Positions 10,478 to 21,129 of a stretch of DNA of 64,000 bases are shown here, in pieces. A program made the position numbers and the translations under genes. The DNA lies in NCBI GenBank assembly GCA_022605405.1, contig JABYQQ010000004.1:2963494-3027493 (forward strand), given 5' to 3'. Every line of letters starts with the position of its first letter. Within the stretch, counting starts at the first letter, position 1. The notes under the pieces were generated by a model. It was not told the origin of the DNA. It saw only the letters and a program-made list of their open reading frames with translations, and searched no databases. This stretch comes from Earliella scabrosa. Taxonomy: Eukaryota > Basidiomycota > Agaricomycetes > Polyporales > Polyporaceae.

Positions 10478-12548
10478 ATGAGCGATATTGATGTAAGTGA
10501 TGTTCACGTCACGTCCAAGGCTTGGGGTCATGGAACCATACCCGATCGATGCTGATTCTTGGTCAAGGAATCATTACTTCGACTTTGGCAAGCACTCCTC
10601 GATCACTGGCGCAACGTAGGGCCGGATGCCTTCCTACCTGGAAGGGTCCTTGACATCACACCATGGGGGAGCCTTTGGGGACCATGGGCCCTCTTTGAGA
10701 TTACCCATGGACGACTTTACGTGCGCGAGGAGTACGATGAGATGTATCGACGGCTGGTCGGTGCCTTCCGATCCATCGCCCCCGTGCATCTCGGCGTCGC
10801 TATAACTGGTCAGCCGGGCATCGGTAAATCTTCCTCTGTTTCCACCAATCTCCTCCTCATACTTATTGTTCGTAGGCAAGTCATGTTTCGGTATCTACGT
10901 TCTACTTCGGCGCTTGTCAGAGGACAAGGAGGGCGACATCATTTACGCGCCTGTGGAGCAGGTTTACTCCATCCGCTTCCACGCCGGCGTCGTCTCCGCC
11001 ATCACCGACGCCGAATGTGGGGATCGACAATGGCACAGTGATCCCACGTTGCGGCGATGGTTGCTTATCGAACCTGGCAGCCACCCCAAAATCCGGGAAG
11101 GCCTCCTTCATGAATCACTCTATCGCGTGGTGTTCTTGTCACCCAAAGAATCGAGGATGGGGCCTCTGATCCGAGAGTACGGTTTCAACATGTGGATCAT
11201 GTCTCTTTGGACCGAGACCGAACTTGTCGCATTGTACGTTCAATTCGGTCTGTGATATGGTTGTAACATGCTGACACCCGCTAGATATGACAACGGACTA
11301 CTCGCGCAGGAGATGTACCAGTTGGAGGAGGTCCAGCCTCCAGATGCTATGTTCGTGGACTCGTCACTGTGTTTCATTACCTGTGCTCACCCTTAACAGA
11401 TCCAGGGTGAAGCACGCTATCGAACGGGCCGGTCCCTGCCCGCGTGACATCAATCTTTGGGCAGCCAGGCCGGACATGTTCTTCTTGCACGTCGAGGAGA
11501 CCGTTCAGAGAGTCAACGAGCTCGCGCCCCTGCTATATCCGACGTTGTTCGACTGGTCTGACGCGATGAGTCACGTCCTCATCGTTGTGGACAGACGACC
11601 AGGAGACAAACCCATTCGAGACGACCTCGGCGACGACAAGTACGATGTACGCATCAAGAACGAGATCATTCGCAAATGGCTGTGGAGGCGCTCCCTCGAA
11701 CTCACCATGGAAAGTGCGCTACAGTTCTTCAACATGACGAGGGGACAAACACGGGTGATCGCAGGTGTCGCGTTTGAGGGTATCGTCCTCCGATGCATCA
11801 GCGGTCATGCTCCCGCTTCTGCTCGCGTTGATATGATGCGTGCGTTCGCGAGGATGGAAAGGGTGTCAACGAAGAGCAAGAAATTCCCGCACGTCTTCGA
11901 GTACTCTCCGGACGGGGGGGTGATTTCCCACATCCTCGTTATGTCTGACGATGGTCTACAGCTCGTCGAAGTTGCTGCAACGGTAAGGGTTATGAAGTCC
12001 ACGATGCGCACGACTTGGGGGCTCATTGTACTCGCTCGCAGACTCTGCCGTCGACAACCCATCTTGTGGCTACGCCAGCTGCGATTACCGTTCCCCAGGG
12101 TACTTCACACACCACGCCTCTAGATTTCCTCCTCCGTTCCCGTGAATACGTCAGGTTCACTGATATGAACCAGATCAGTGCAACAAACGACGAGTTCTAT
12201 CTCCCGCTGGCCCACAACTTTCCGTTGTTCGATGCCCTGTGTTTCAACGTCCTAGACGATACCATCGACTTGTGGGCCATACAAGTCACGATCAAGAAGA
12301 CACACACGGGTGTGTCATCCGGCTTTGCATTCATCGAGGAGCTTATGTCAAGGACGCGAGCGCGGCACCCGGAGAAGACAGTCGTCGTGAAGTATTTGAT
12401 GTTAGCACCGGATAACCAACGATGGACCGTTCAGTGGCAATTGGCACCCGATTTCGTCCCAGGAGAAGTCTTCATACAGTACATGGACGTGACCCGGCAA
12501 TGCGAGCATTGCACCCCGGAAAATGTGATTGAAGACGATGTTATGTGA
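10478..12548 (+). CDS. Crinkler/RHS-type P-loop protein, copy 1 (intact, six exons)
   Basis: Six exons, 10478-10492, 10568-10823, 10876-11233, 11285-11350, 11400-11982 and 12042-12548, give an uninterrupted 594-aa protein. The 15-nt first exon (MSDID) is placed by comparison with the paralogue at 59488. The Walker A motif GQPGIGKS (residues 86-93) is split by a 52-bp intron after the first base of the last Gly codon. The motif WLLIEPG may be the Walker B strand. The C-terminal domain (LWAIQVTIKKTHTGVSSGF) resembles the nuclease-like C-terminal module of Crinkler/RHS proteins; I infer this fold from pattern only. Fungal members usually pair a P-loop NTPase with a restriction-enzyme-like domain. 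Their role in saprotrophic fungi is unclear, and proposals range from inter-cell antagonism to genome conflict. No signal peptide or membrane segment is visible. An 11-bp array lies upstream. Confidence 0.8.
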
Positions 12549-13062
12549 TGTCGTACCTGTTGTAGTTTATGTTGTTCGATTGCTTCCGCTGTATCCGGAC
12601 CACGAGTGGATAATCAGCATGTATACAGTGGGTCGCGGTGCATGTCTCTAAGGCAATGTACGGAAACCGATATGAACGGAAACAAGAGAGCGCGAGCGAT
12701 GACTAGAGTATCAGAGCTTCAGTAGAGCCGAACATACTTGAGCAAGTAGGGTCAGTACAGTAAGTCGGTCAAGTACTTGGACTTCTCCTTCAGCCAAGAC
12801 TCAGAAAGCCCAAGTTCAATTACACATGTACCACGGTCAAGCTCAAGCAAAATTTCGTCTCAACAGCAGGCGATGCAGACAACATCACAGGTCGTATATT
12901 GACCCGGAGTTCTGGTTCTGTATGCTTTCTACAGCAACGGAGTATGGTAGAGGTATATAGAGGTCATCCCGGGGGATCAAGAGTAGGCACGCATCCCGGT
13001 GCGGTAGTGCGTAAGACTAGAACTCGACCTAGATGATAATACATGTCAGTTAGAACACGATG
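12549..13062. other. No supported gene
   Basis: 3' flank of the P-loop gene. No coding frame or repeat was recognised. Confidence 0.5.
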
Positions 13063-13966
13063 TCAGGAGGATTGACGTACAGCGAGCGCGGCCACAACCA
13101 GCCTACCCCGGAGGCTTGTCACCGTAGTGCTTGCGGAAAATATTCGTGACGTGTACAGAGGTGCCGTTGATGCAGGAGAGGTGACCACGCGTAGGTCTGC
13201 TTGATGAGATGTCCTTGGAACATGTCCCAAAATGTCGTCGAAGCACGTCACTCGTGCAACACTTGGCCTTCTTGTATCTCTCCTTCTCGTCGAGGTCGAG
13301 GCGCAGCTGTTCGCGGCAGAACTTCGCAATCGCCTCCAGAATCTTGTCGATGCCGTTTGCCACAAAGTGGGCGTTCACGGCATCGAACGCAGCCTTACGG
13401 AAAATGAAGTTTGTACTGCCAGTCGCTGAAGCGATCCGAGAGCTATACGAGGACGTCAGCATGGAAGTGAGCGGGTGATGATACGCACAATCTGCTCAAA
13501 GACGTCGTCTTTGACGACGGTGTGGGTGATCTCCGGATAGGCCCTCGTCCACCGTTAGCCCCGTGAATGGATTGCTCGAGTCGAGAACAAGACGGGCGAG
13601 CGGCACGAGGATATCGTAGTACTCGGCGAGCATGGCGGGGGGAATGTCCTTGGCAGTGAACTTGACGTTCGACTTCTCCTTCTTGCCGGAGGTCGATGCG
13701 GCATGGGCGGGCGTGACGTGCTTGACGGACATGCACCTGGCAGCCTGAGGGCAAAGGGGATGGGGAGAGCATTCGGGGCTAAGAGAAAAGGAGCTCACCT
13801 GGGTAGGAATGATGATGGTCTCGCGCGCACGCGAAGTGCCCACTTGTGCGCTCCCGATGTAGCGAGAGTGGTACTGCGCGTTGATGATTGTGATCTCCTC
13901 ATCTTCATCGCGTCCTCGGCGTCGGAGGGTGTGCACTATTGGCATGTGTTGTTTTGAGAGCGGCAC
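13063..13966 (-). pseudogene. Fragment of an uncharacterised polypore-type gene family, frameshifted
   Basis: Read from 13966 downwards, a conserved-looking segment ends with KDIPPAMLAEYYDILVPLAR and NPFTGLTVDEG. Downstream, coherent pieces lie in different frames: a segment with DDVFEQI, a likely intron, LSDRFSDWQYKLHF, then MFQGHLIKQTYA and finally INGTSVHVTNIFRKHYG. They cannot be joined into one frame without indels. I recognise the pattern as an abundant basidiomycete family with no known function. No catalytic motif is visible. Probably a dead copy. Confidence 0.45.
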
Positions 13967-14809
13967 GTTCCCAGAGTCGTCGTCGTCAGGGATCCCGCCA
14001 TATTCGTTGAGATGAACACCGGTACCATCCGGAAGATCGTCGCCATGGGTGTCCGCGTCCGCGTGAGTACCGCTGGAGGCCGACGCTGAGCGCGGGGTTC
14101 AGCAGTACGCTCCTTGCCCTTCTTCCTGCAGCCGCGCTCTGGCCCGGTTCCGAACTCGGCGTGATCGTGTGTGTGGTAGAGGCCATGGGTTGACTCAGCT
14201 CAGGAGGGTGTCTTGAAATGGGGGCTGAGTCTTTGCGCAAACCCGGGCCCCGCGGGGTCAAGTGTTCTTCTTGGCGGGGTGGTTCTGCAGTGTGAGGTGT
14301 AAAGTTTAAGGGTCAGTCATGAGACTGAGGCGGAGGTCGTGGAGAAACAGGGGACGGAGGCGAGTGTGAGTAGGAGGTGTTCACTGTCAGTGTTCAGCTT
14401 ACTCGTCAGCATCATGGGGCGCTCCTTCCGCTTCGGGATGGGTCATCAACCCGACGGACACGTGTTCAATAGTTCTTTGTAACCGTCACGATCCCAATTG
14501 GGGAGGCTGTGGTCACACGGGAGAAGAACGCTCGGAAGAGAGAGGTGTAACGCTATCTCAATTCGCTGAACGCTGAGGTGTCGCTACAAACTGCTCTACT
14601 TATATACTACTACGGCGTGGTTCGTGCGCACAGTGCCAAGTGCGCTACGAGCGGTCTAGGCGGGAACGCGGCGTAAAGTAAGAGGGATGTCGGGGGAAAG
14701 GTCGGCCGTCGGGTTAGGTGTGACCCGACGGATCAGAGGGTGTGACGCCCGTGATGCGGCCGTCAAATGACATGCGCCCTCCGAGTATCGTCTCACCACG
14801 ATGCTCAAC
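13967..14809. other. No supported gene
   Basis: Short overlapping frames only. This lies downstream of the 215-aa minus-strand ORF and presumably holds its 3' flank. Confidence 0.45.
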
Positions 14810-15457
14810 CTACTCCGTCATGTCGAGATCGTCGCGTCCGTTCTCCTTCCTCTCACCGTCCTCACGACTTCCGGAAGACCCCGCAACCGGAGTCTCGTCG
14901 CGTCGCCCACCCTTCTTGCCTCGTTTGGCGGTCCTGCTCGCCACGTCGTCAAGCCCATCGCTGTCGCCATCCCAGAGGCCACCGAAGACCCCACTGGCGC
15001 GGGAACGCTTTTCGCGCCGCTGAGCACGACTCTCGTCGATCCGCTTCCGCCTGTTCGAGTTGCGGGCGGCAAGGTCCCACAACAGGCCCTGGATGGCGTC
15101 CTCCTGGGACTCGGAGAACCGAGAAGAGGGTTTGGGAGGAGGAGGGAGTGGAGCGATGCGGTCGGCTGGGGGGTGCTCCCCATTGATGGTGATATGACCG
15201 TCCGCGTCGACGGTCGAGAACCGGTACGTAAAGTCCTCCGCCCGGTTCCAGAGGTCCGTGAAGGTGTCGTAGCCGCCGGGGTAGGCGGACTTCGTCGAGT
15301 CGTAGGTCCCATCACGCAGCGACCGGTCCGTCTCGCAGTAGAGGTGAACCTGCTTGACGGCGAACCGGTAGGCGATCCCGTCGGCGTCGTGCAGCAGGAG
15401 GTCATTGCTGCCGCTGAGCCGGCGGAGGTAGGGGTGGAGAGTGTTGTTGGTGGGCAT
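14810..15457 (-). CDS. Uncharacterised 215-aa ORF directly behind the Gypsy element
   Basis: A single open frame on the minus strand; an upstream ATG at 15577 would give 255 aa. The Met at 15457 (MPTNNTLHPYLRRLSG) is preferred because the extra N-terminal 40 residues overlap the tail of the Gypsy pol frame. The protein has a compact N-terminal region (LLLHDADGIAYRFAVKQVHL, GGYDTFTDLWNRAEDFTYRF) and a charged, probably disordered C-terminus rich in Arg, Lys, Ser and Asp. I have seen similar N-terminal sequence in polypore proteins of unknown function. It lies in the same orientation as pol, where the 3' untranslated region or LTR of the retroelement would be expected. It could be an accessory ORF of the element or an unrelated host gene. 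No function can be assigned. Confidence 0.55.
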   Translation of the reverse strand: MPTNNTLHPYLRRLSGSNDLLLHDADGIAYRFAVKQVHLYCETDRSLRDGTYDSTKSAYPGGYDTFTDLWNRAEDFTYRFSTVDADGHITINGEHPPADRIAPLPPPPKPSSRFSESQEDAIQGLLWDLAARNSNRRKRIDESRAQRREKRSRASGVFGGLWDGDSDGLDDVASRTAKRGKKGGRRDETPVAGSSGSREDGERKENGRDDLDMTE

Positions 15458-15495
15458 CGTAGGCGTGGTAGGGTAGACGAGGGTGATGAGCAGGG

Positions 15496-16297
15496 CTAGG
15501 AGGAGGCAGAGTAGGGGTCGAGTTGAACGAGTGACGAGAGAGAGCGAGCGACGCCGGTGTTTTGGGAGCGAGTGCATGGAGCGTTCTCAATGGGTTGTCC
15601 CGTCCGTCGTCGCACTTTATACTCACCCTCATCTTCAGATCCCTCGTCCAACCTCAATGACCCCAGAAGGATTTGGGGATCATTGGTAGGAGGTTTGCCG
15701 CTGCCCTCCTGTAGCTCACCAACGCCGCTGACGTCTAGGATCTCGAAATAGGCTTTCGTTGCATCAAGGTGCGCGATCGACGCGTATGGCATCCAAGTCC
15801 GGTCCCCGGATTTCCATAGGGCCTCGAACACGGCCTCCTCTCCACAGGAGCTTGTCGATCGCCCACTCGCCCTCGTGCTCCTCGAGGTCTGCGACCTGGC
15901 TCACCATACGCCCTGGGAACAGCCGGTCGTCGTTCGGCTCGTGGACCCGCAAGCGCGAGGCGTGGAACACGTCTTGAATGCCACGACGCTTCAAGTCGGT
16001 GGGTAGTTCAATTCGGTATGAGTAGTTTCCAAAGTCTTGTAAGATCTTGTATGGCCCGATGAACTTCGGTGCCAGCTTCCGCGAGTATCCTCGTGGAAGC
16101 GAGATGTTCTTCGTAGATAGGTAAATGAGATCTCCCGTTGCGAATGGGGCAGCACGGCGTCGACGATCTGCGTCACGCGTCTGCTTCACTCGCGCGGCGA
16201 TTATACTATCATGGGCCGACATGATCGCGTTCTTGACGCGCTGCGCGTATACTCGGACGCCGGGGTACTCGTCCTTGGACGCGTCATCCCAAATCAA
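15496..16297 (-). pseudogene. Gypsy integrase C-terminal region and chromodomain
   Basis: The upper part (16297 down to about 15830) carries KKRHTRDA-like basic sequence, KLAPKFIGPYKILQDFGNYS and KRRGIQDVFHASRLRVHEP, the usual integrase C-terminal (GPY/F-like) region. It leads to GEWAIDKLLWRGG, the first chromodomain strand. At about 15828 the frame shifts by one and the chromodomain continues as VFEALWKSGDRTWMPYASI and LDATKAYFEIL. Chromodomains of fungal chromoviruses help target integration to particular chromatin. The shift makes the native frame end in unrelated sequence. Confidence 0.8.
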
Positions 16298-17090
16298 TTA
16301 TCGAGACATGCGCCCGGTGTTAAGGAAGAACGGGCCCCGGGGCATAGCCCGTGGAGTTAGATCGAGCGAGATTGATGGCGAACTCGAGACCAGGCAGTTT
16401 CGAGACCCAATCCTTCTGATTGGGACCGATACACTGGCGTAGCATCTGACCAACGGTGCGATTGGCTCGTTCGGTGGAGCCATCCGACTCGGGATGGTAC
16501 GCGCTGGACATGCGAAGCTCCACACCTATGAGCTTGTGCAGGTGAGTCCAAAACAGACTTGTGAACAATACATCACGGTCACTGACGATGGCCTTTGGCA
16601 GACCGTGATGTTTGTAGACGTGTTCGAAGACGAGCTCCGACACCTGCTTCGCCGTGTAGTCGGTTCGACTAGGGACCAAGTGGACCATCCCGGTGAGCAG
16701 ACATATCACGGTTGTGATGGAGTCATAAGCTGCGTCTCGGTTTTTAGATTCAGGCAGCGGCCCGACGAAGTCGATCCCTATAGCCTCCCAAGGCTTAGTT
16801 GGAACTGGGAGCGGATTTAGGAGCCCGTAAGCCTTCTGATTGCTGGGCTTGCTCCGCTTACAAGTCTGACATGTTTCGCAGAATTTCTCCATGTCTTTCA
16901 TCATGGTCTTCCACCAGACGTGGTCGCGTAGCAGTCCGATCGTCTTGTAAGCTCCAAGATGCGCCAAGAGGGAGTGTGCGTGCGAGATGACGATCTCGCG
17001 AACGCTTCGTCCTTCCAAGAGGATGTTCGGTAAGCAGAGTCTTTCTGCTCCTCGGTCCTTGATGAATACTAACCCTTCGTATTCACGAAA
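16298..17090 (-). pseudogene. Gypsy integrase, zinc-binding and DDE catalytic core
   Basis: An H2C2 zinc-binding region (HAHSLLAHLGAY, CETCQTC) is followed by the catalytic core. The D-D-E residues are seen in IGIDFVGPL, VSDRDVLFTS and AYHPESDGSTERANR. The frame breaks near 16300-16320 (after FAINLARSNSTGYAP), before the C-terminal region, and also upstream near 17100. The catalytic residues themselves are intact. Confidence 0.85.
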
Positions 17091-17453
17091 GTTCTTAAGT
17101 TGGACAAGATTTTTGCGAAGAACGGGTCCTCGCGATAGTGACCCTTCAAGGCTGCAAGCAAGTCCATGCCCTCAGAGCTCTCAGACAGGTTCTCAAAGAA
17201 CTGCGCACCGAACGTGACAGCGGGCGGTAGTATCTCGTCGTCTCCGCTTTCAGGTACGTTATCTGTTGGCGCGTTGTCTCCCGGCGCCGCTGACGTTTCC
17301 GCAGCTTGTTCCGGTGGGTTCGCGCCCTCCCGTCCTTCGCTTCCGACGCGAAGGATGACATGGTTAATTCGTTTAGAAAACTCGCGCGCCGTCTCGGGGC
17401 GGCCGGTCTCTGCAGGCGGTATCTCCTTACGAGTGCGAGGGACCCTCGGTGAC
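17091..17453 (-). pseudogene. Gypsy linker between RNase H and integrase
   Basis: Minus-strand frame with acidic, low-complexity sequence (NPPEQAAETSAAPGDNA) and then LAALKGHYREDPFFAKIL. In related elements this leads directly into the integrase zinc domain. A one-base frame change near 17100 separates it from integrase. No catalytic motif. Confidence 0.6.
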
Positions 17454-19208
17454 TTAGCGGTCCGCGCGGTGGTACGGGACTGCGACCGCGATCGAGCGAC
17501 GAGCACGAGCTTTGCCCTTCGCACGCGGCTTGTCTGGGATGGGCACCACAGTCTGCGGGGTGCGCCCAGGTGGTGCTGCTGAAGACGCGCCCTCCTGTCC
17601 AAGTGCGGTTCGTGGCGAACGACGCAGCACGAGGGGAGCGGCCGCCATGGCCTCGAGACCCACAAGCACCGGCATCGAGATCGCATGTGCGGCTAGACGT
17701 AGCTGCATGGCGTCCTCGTCATCGTGCGCGGTGTACTCCGCCGGAGCGCGAACTGTGCCAGCACCGTCGTGCGAGTAGATGCGCGACAGCGCATCGGCGA
17801 GGCCGTTCTCCACGCCCGGTATGTATTGGATCTCGAAGTCAAACTCCGAAATCTTTTCTAACCAACGTGCCTGTCGTCCCGACAGGTTCTTTTGCTTCAT
17901 CAGGTGTATCAGACCCTTGTGGTCCGTCACCCAAGTGAAGTGGCACCCTTGGAGGATGTCACGGTGCCGTAGCATAGCTTCAACACCGGCGAGCATTTCA
18001 ATCTCGTGCACCGCATAGTTGGATTGCGCTGACGACAGTTTTGCAGAGAAGAAAGCTGCGACCCGACCGGAGCGATAGTCCGGCCCCTGCGAGACGACGC
18101 CTGCGATCCCGCCGATCGATCCATCTGTGACCAGCCAGATAGACTCCTTACCCGAGCCATACTCAAGCGGCTCACGATGGTGCTCACGATGAGCGTGCAC
18201 CAGACGCTTGATTTCGTCAAACGCGCGCTGGTGGGTAAAGTCCCACACGAAGCTCGCCTCCGAACCAGTCATTGATGTGAGGATACCCATAGGGATACGG
18301 ATGGTGGCGATATCGTCCGCCAAGTACCCGACCGAGCCAAGGAGGCCCCGCAAGAGCTCCTTATTAGTGGGTACCTTCCAGTTCATCACAGAATCCACCT
18401 TGTCCGGATCCATCCGAATGCCCTGGTCACTAATAATTCGACCCAGGACCTTCATCTCGGGCGGGAGAATCTTCAACTTTGACTCACTCAGGAAGAGCTT
18501 CTCGCGTCGAAGTATGTCGATCACACGTTTGACATCGCGAATATGATCCGCTAACGTGTCCGAGTAGATGATAATGTCATCAAGATAGACATCCATGCAG
18601 ACGCCTATCAGCTCCCCAAAAATATGATTCATGAGGGACTGGTAAGTCGCAACAGCGTTGCAGTCTCCATGTTGCAGGACCAGACCGACCATATTGCCGT
18701 CAGGAGTCGTCATGGCGGTGCGTTCGACATGATCCGGCTCGATGCGGATCTGCTCGTACGCATCTTTTCCGTCAATCAGCGATCGATATTTCCGACGAGC
18801 GAGACGTCGCAGGATGCCTTCCATATCAGGTAATGGTGAAGTCATCTTGTGCGTGTTTGCGTTGCGCTCACGCAGGTCACAGACGACCCGCAGTCGAGGT
18901 GGGATGCCCTTCACACCTGTGCCGGGCTTCGTCAAGAGAAGTATTGGGCACGTATTCCGTGCGTTGGTCATCGTCCAACGGCCCGACTTCAGGTACGAGT
19001 CCCTCTTCTCAATCCAGCTCTCACGATGCGCGTCAGGGCACTTGGACGGTCGCCAGGTATAGACCTTAGTCGGGTCCTTCAACGGTATGGTGTGATTGAT
19101 GCGTTGACCGCATCCGTGTATATGTCCTTCGCATAATCGCGTAAGTGCTGACGTGCGGCCTCTAGGTTCTCCTCGTACATCTCGGCCGCGCGCGACTCGA
19201 GAACGCAC
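17454..19208 (-). CDS. Gypsy reverse transcriptase and RNase H
   Basis: A long single open frame with all main RT features: LRVVCDLRERNANTHKM, SLIDGKDAYEQIRI, VYLDDIIIYSD (the YLDD catalytic box) and KVLGRIISDQGI. It is followed by a connection region and RNase H (WLVTDGSIGGIAGVVSQG, HEIEMLAGVEA, TWVTDHKGL). It ends in a basic linker. The first 40 or so codons look out of frame relative to the family, where the protease should join with GQRINHTIPLKDP. The enzyme part could be catalytically complete, but its joins to protease and integrase are broken. Confidence 0.9.
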   Translation of the reverse strand: MRSRVARGRDVRGEPRGRTSALTRLCEGHIHGCGQRINHTIPLKDPTKVYTWRPSKCPDAHRESWIEKRDSYLKSGRWTMTNARNTCPILLLTKPGTGVKGIPPRLRVVCDLRERNANTHKMTSPLPDMEGILRRLARRKYRSLIDGKDAYEQIRIEPDHVERTAMTTPDGNMVGLVLQHGDCNAVATYQSLMNHIFGELIGVCMDVYLDDIIIYSDTLADHIRDVKRVIDILRREKLFLSESKLKILPPEMKVLGRIISDQGIRMDPDKVDSVMNWKVPTNKELLRGLLGSVGYLADDIATIRIPMGILTSMTGSEASFVWDFTHQRAFDEIKRLVHAHREHHREPLEYGSGKESIWLVTDGSIGGIAGVVSQGPDYRSGRVAAFFSAKLSSAQSNYAVHEIEMLAGVEAMLRHRDILQGCHFTWVTDHKGLIHLMKQKNLSGRQARWLEKISEFDFEIQYIPGVENGLADALSRIYSHDGAGTVRAPAEYTAHDDEDAMQLRLAAHAISMPVLVGLEAMAAAPLVLRRSPRTALGQEGASSAAPPGRTPQTVVPIPDKPRAKGKARARRSIAVAVPYHRADR

Positions 19209-20200
19209 ACCTGCTTCCCTTCAATGGGAACAGAGATGGCGCTTCCGACCATGACCGCCGTGGGATTCAATCCCAAGGTGACACGATGCTGGAAAAGGAA
19301 CGGCGTCCCCAAAATCAGATCGTAGTTCAGTAAGTTCATGATATCAAAATATCGAGATTCTTTGATGTTCTGGTATGCTAACTGAGCCTTGCACCCAGAT
19401 GAAACGTTCACGCGCGAACCCTGAGCAGCCAGATGCACAAGCATGGGTTTCGCGAGCTCCACGGTAGGGATCCCCAGCTGATGTGCAAGCTTAGTTGACA
19501 TGAAGTCCGACAGAGACCCCGAATCAAGCAGAGTACGAGCTGGATGGCCATTGATCTCAACGACGACCACTACGGGCTCCGGGATCAGGCGACGAAAGTA
19601 CCGTGGGCTCAACGCGTTACGCTGAAGAGCAGCCAGCGGCAGAGCACCGCCGCCACCCACAGCATTCAATTCGAGGAACACGTCCGGCGCGTTGCTGAGC
19701 TTGGGTCCATCCAGGAGGCACACTAACTCGCCCTCCAGGTCATCAAAAACAAATGGTGGGCCCATGATTGCAGCGCGCGCATGGCGCGCGTGCCAGTCCA
19801 CAAGGTTAAACTGCTCACGCGCGAGCAGCTCATTCGGACACAGACCGTCCAAGCCCAGGTAAGTGTCTGTCACGAAGACATTGCGCGAACACTGAACTGT
19901 GCGAAATCGTGCTTCGTCGCTCTCGAATCCATCGGGATAAGGACAGCCAACCTCAAGTATGGCCGCAGCGCCTTCAGCCAGGACGTCTCCCGTCAATCCA
20001 GGCTCGAGCGCAGCAGCACAAGAGCCAAACTCGGCGAAGACAAGTCCACGAAACCAGTCCGCGATATCAAATTCAGGGTCACGAAGCCAGCGCCCATTAA
20101 GTACTGGCGTATCGTCGAACCCCATCATTGTCCACACGAGGTAAGTATCGTCCACATCTGGCTCGATCAAGAAGTTGTCCCTCATCCAGGTCAGAGCCCC
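19110..20200 (-). pseudogene. Gypsy aspartic protease region
   Basis: The retropepsin-like signature LLDSGSLSDFM (DSG) and the later NYDLILGTPFLFQH are clear. The preceding sequence (PFVFDDLEGELVCLLDG, LNAVGGGGAL) is the gag-protease spacer typical of this fungal subfamily. A one-base shift near 20205 separates it from gag, and the 3' end loses the frame near 19115 before RT. Confidence 0.85.
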
Positions 20201-21040
20201 ACGAAGTCACAGCCTGAGAGCACAGGCTTGCCAAGGCGCCCTCCGCATTCTCATCAACTTCGATCGGATCCAGCGCCGGCTCAAGCTCTGGCCCACAGCT
20301 GAATGATCCATCACTGTTGGAGGTGAGCTCCTGGCCCGATCCGGTCCCATGAGAGGAGGCCATCGCACGAGCATGTTGCTCATACCAAGCCGTCACCAGC
20401 AGGTTATACAGCTCAAGCGGGTCGCCCTCCAATACCTCGTCATCAGAGAACTGGTCGATCCCTAGCGTATCATCGTCCTCTGATTCAATGGACTCGACAG
20501 TGGAAGGTTCCGGGGTGAACAGGTCCGGCATGCCAGTGGACGAGTTGTCGTCACGATCCTCATGCTCGCGAGGTAGGCCAGTCCAAGCAAACTCAAGGCT
20601 TGAGAGCTCAAGCTCGTCAATACGAGCTGTTGACTGCGCGAGCGTGCGGAGCCGTTCCGCACCCTCCAGGTTGAACTCTATGTTGAAGTTCGACAAACCG
20701 GGAGGTGCGCCCTTTCTATTGGACTGAACACGATTGTTCTTAGGACAGTTCCGTTGAACGTGTCCAGTCTGCCGGCATAAGAAGCACTGACCCGCGGCGA
20801 TGAGGTCAGCCTTTTCCTTCTCACTCAGCTGCAGCGCGGCTGACTTTGCCTTTCCAGAGTTGTCGTTTCCAAAGCGACTCGAGGGACGATTGCTTGGTCC
20901 CGCAGAGCCCTGCGAAGGAGCGCGTCCGCTTGCAGCCGGTTTGCCGGAGCTCGATGGCTTCGTGCCGTTGAACTTACGTCCGGACGAGAGGGACGCTCTT
21001 GCAAGACAGGAAGAGTTGGCATCCCACTCACCTATTGACC
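20201..21040 (-). pseudogene. Gypsy gag, C-terminal part with zinc knuckle
   Basis: Contains one CCHC zinc knuckle, CFLCRQTGHVQRNC, flanked by a Ser/Gly/Lys-rich segment, and an acidic tail (SIESEDDDTLGIDQFSDDEV). The capsid-like N-terminal half is missing: upstream of about 21040 the frame runs into unrelated Cys/Arg-rich sequence, so the element is 5'-truncated or interrupted there. Confidence 0.8.
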
Positions 21041-21129
21041 TAGGCCGGTTCTGGCCGACACACACGCACACGTTCGTGAAGCTGCTCGTGAACCACGCGC
21101 GGCTCGACGTGCTTCCCGCACAACATTGA

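Larger units (their letters stand above)
15496..21040 (-). mobile_element. Gypsy (Metaviridae) chromovirus-type retroelement, defective, LTRs not found
   Basis: Order on the minus strand is gag zinc knuckle, aspartic protease, reverse transcriptase, RNase H, integrase and chromodomain, which is the Ty3/Gypsy order with a chromodomain typical of chromoviruses. The coding series needs at least six frame changes (near 20205, 19115, 17460, 17100, 16300 and 15828), so it cannot make a full polyprotein. The gag N-terminus is lost near 21000-21040. I found no long direct repeats flanking the element. It is probably truncated at both ends. Confidence 0.9.

Noticed and set aside
14801..15499. A 232-codon plus-strand open frame
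   Set aside because: It lies opposite the minus-strand ORF at 14810-15457 and has Arg/Pro/Val-rich composition typical of a GC-rich antisense frame. The minus-strand frame has the more protein-like sequence.
15496..21040. LTR pair for the Gypsy element
   Set aside because: I looked for flanking long direct repeats by eye between 13.9-15.5 kb and 21.0-23.5 kb and found none. The element is better described as truncated.
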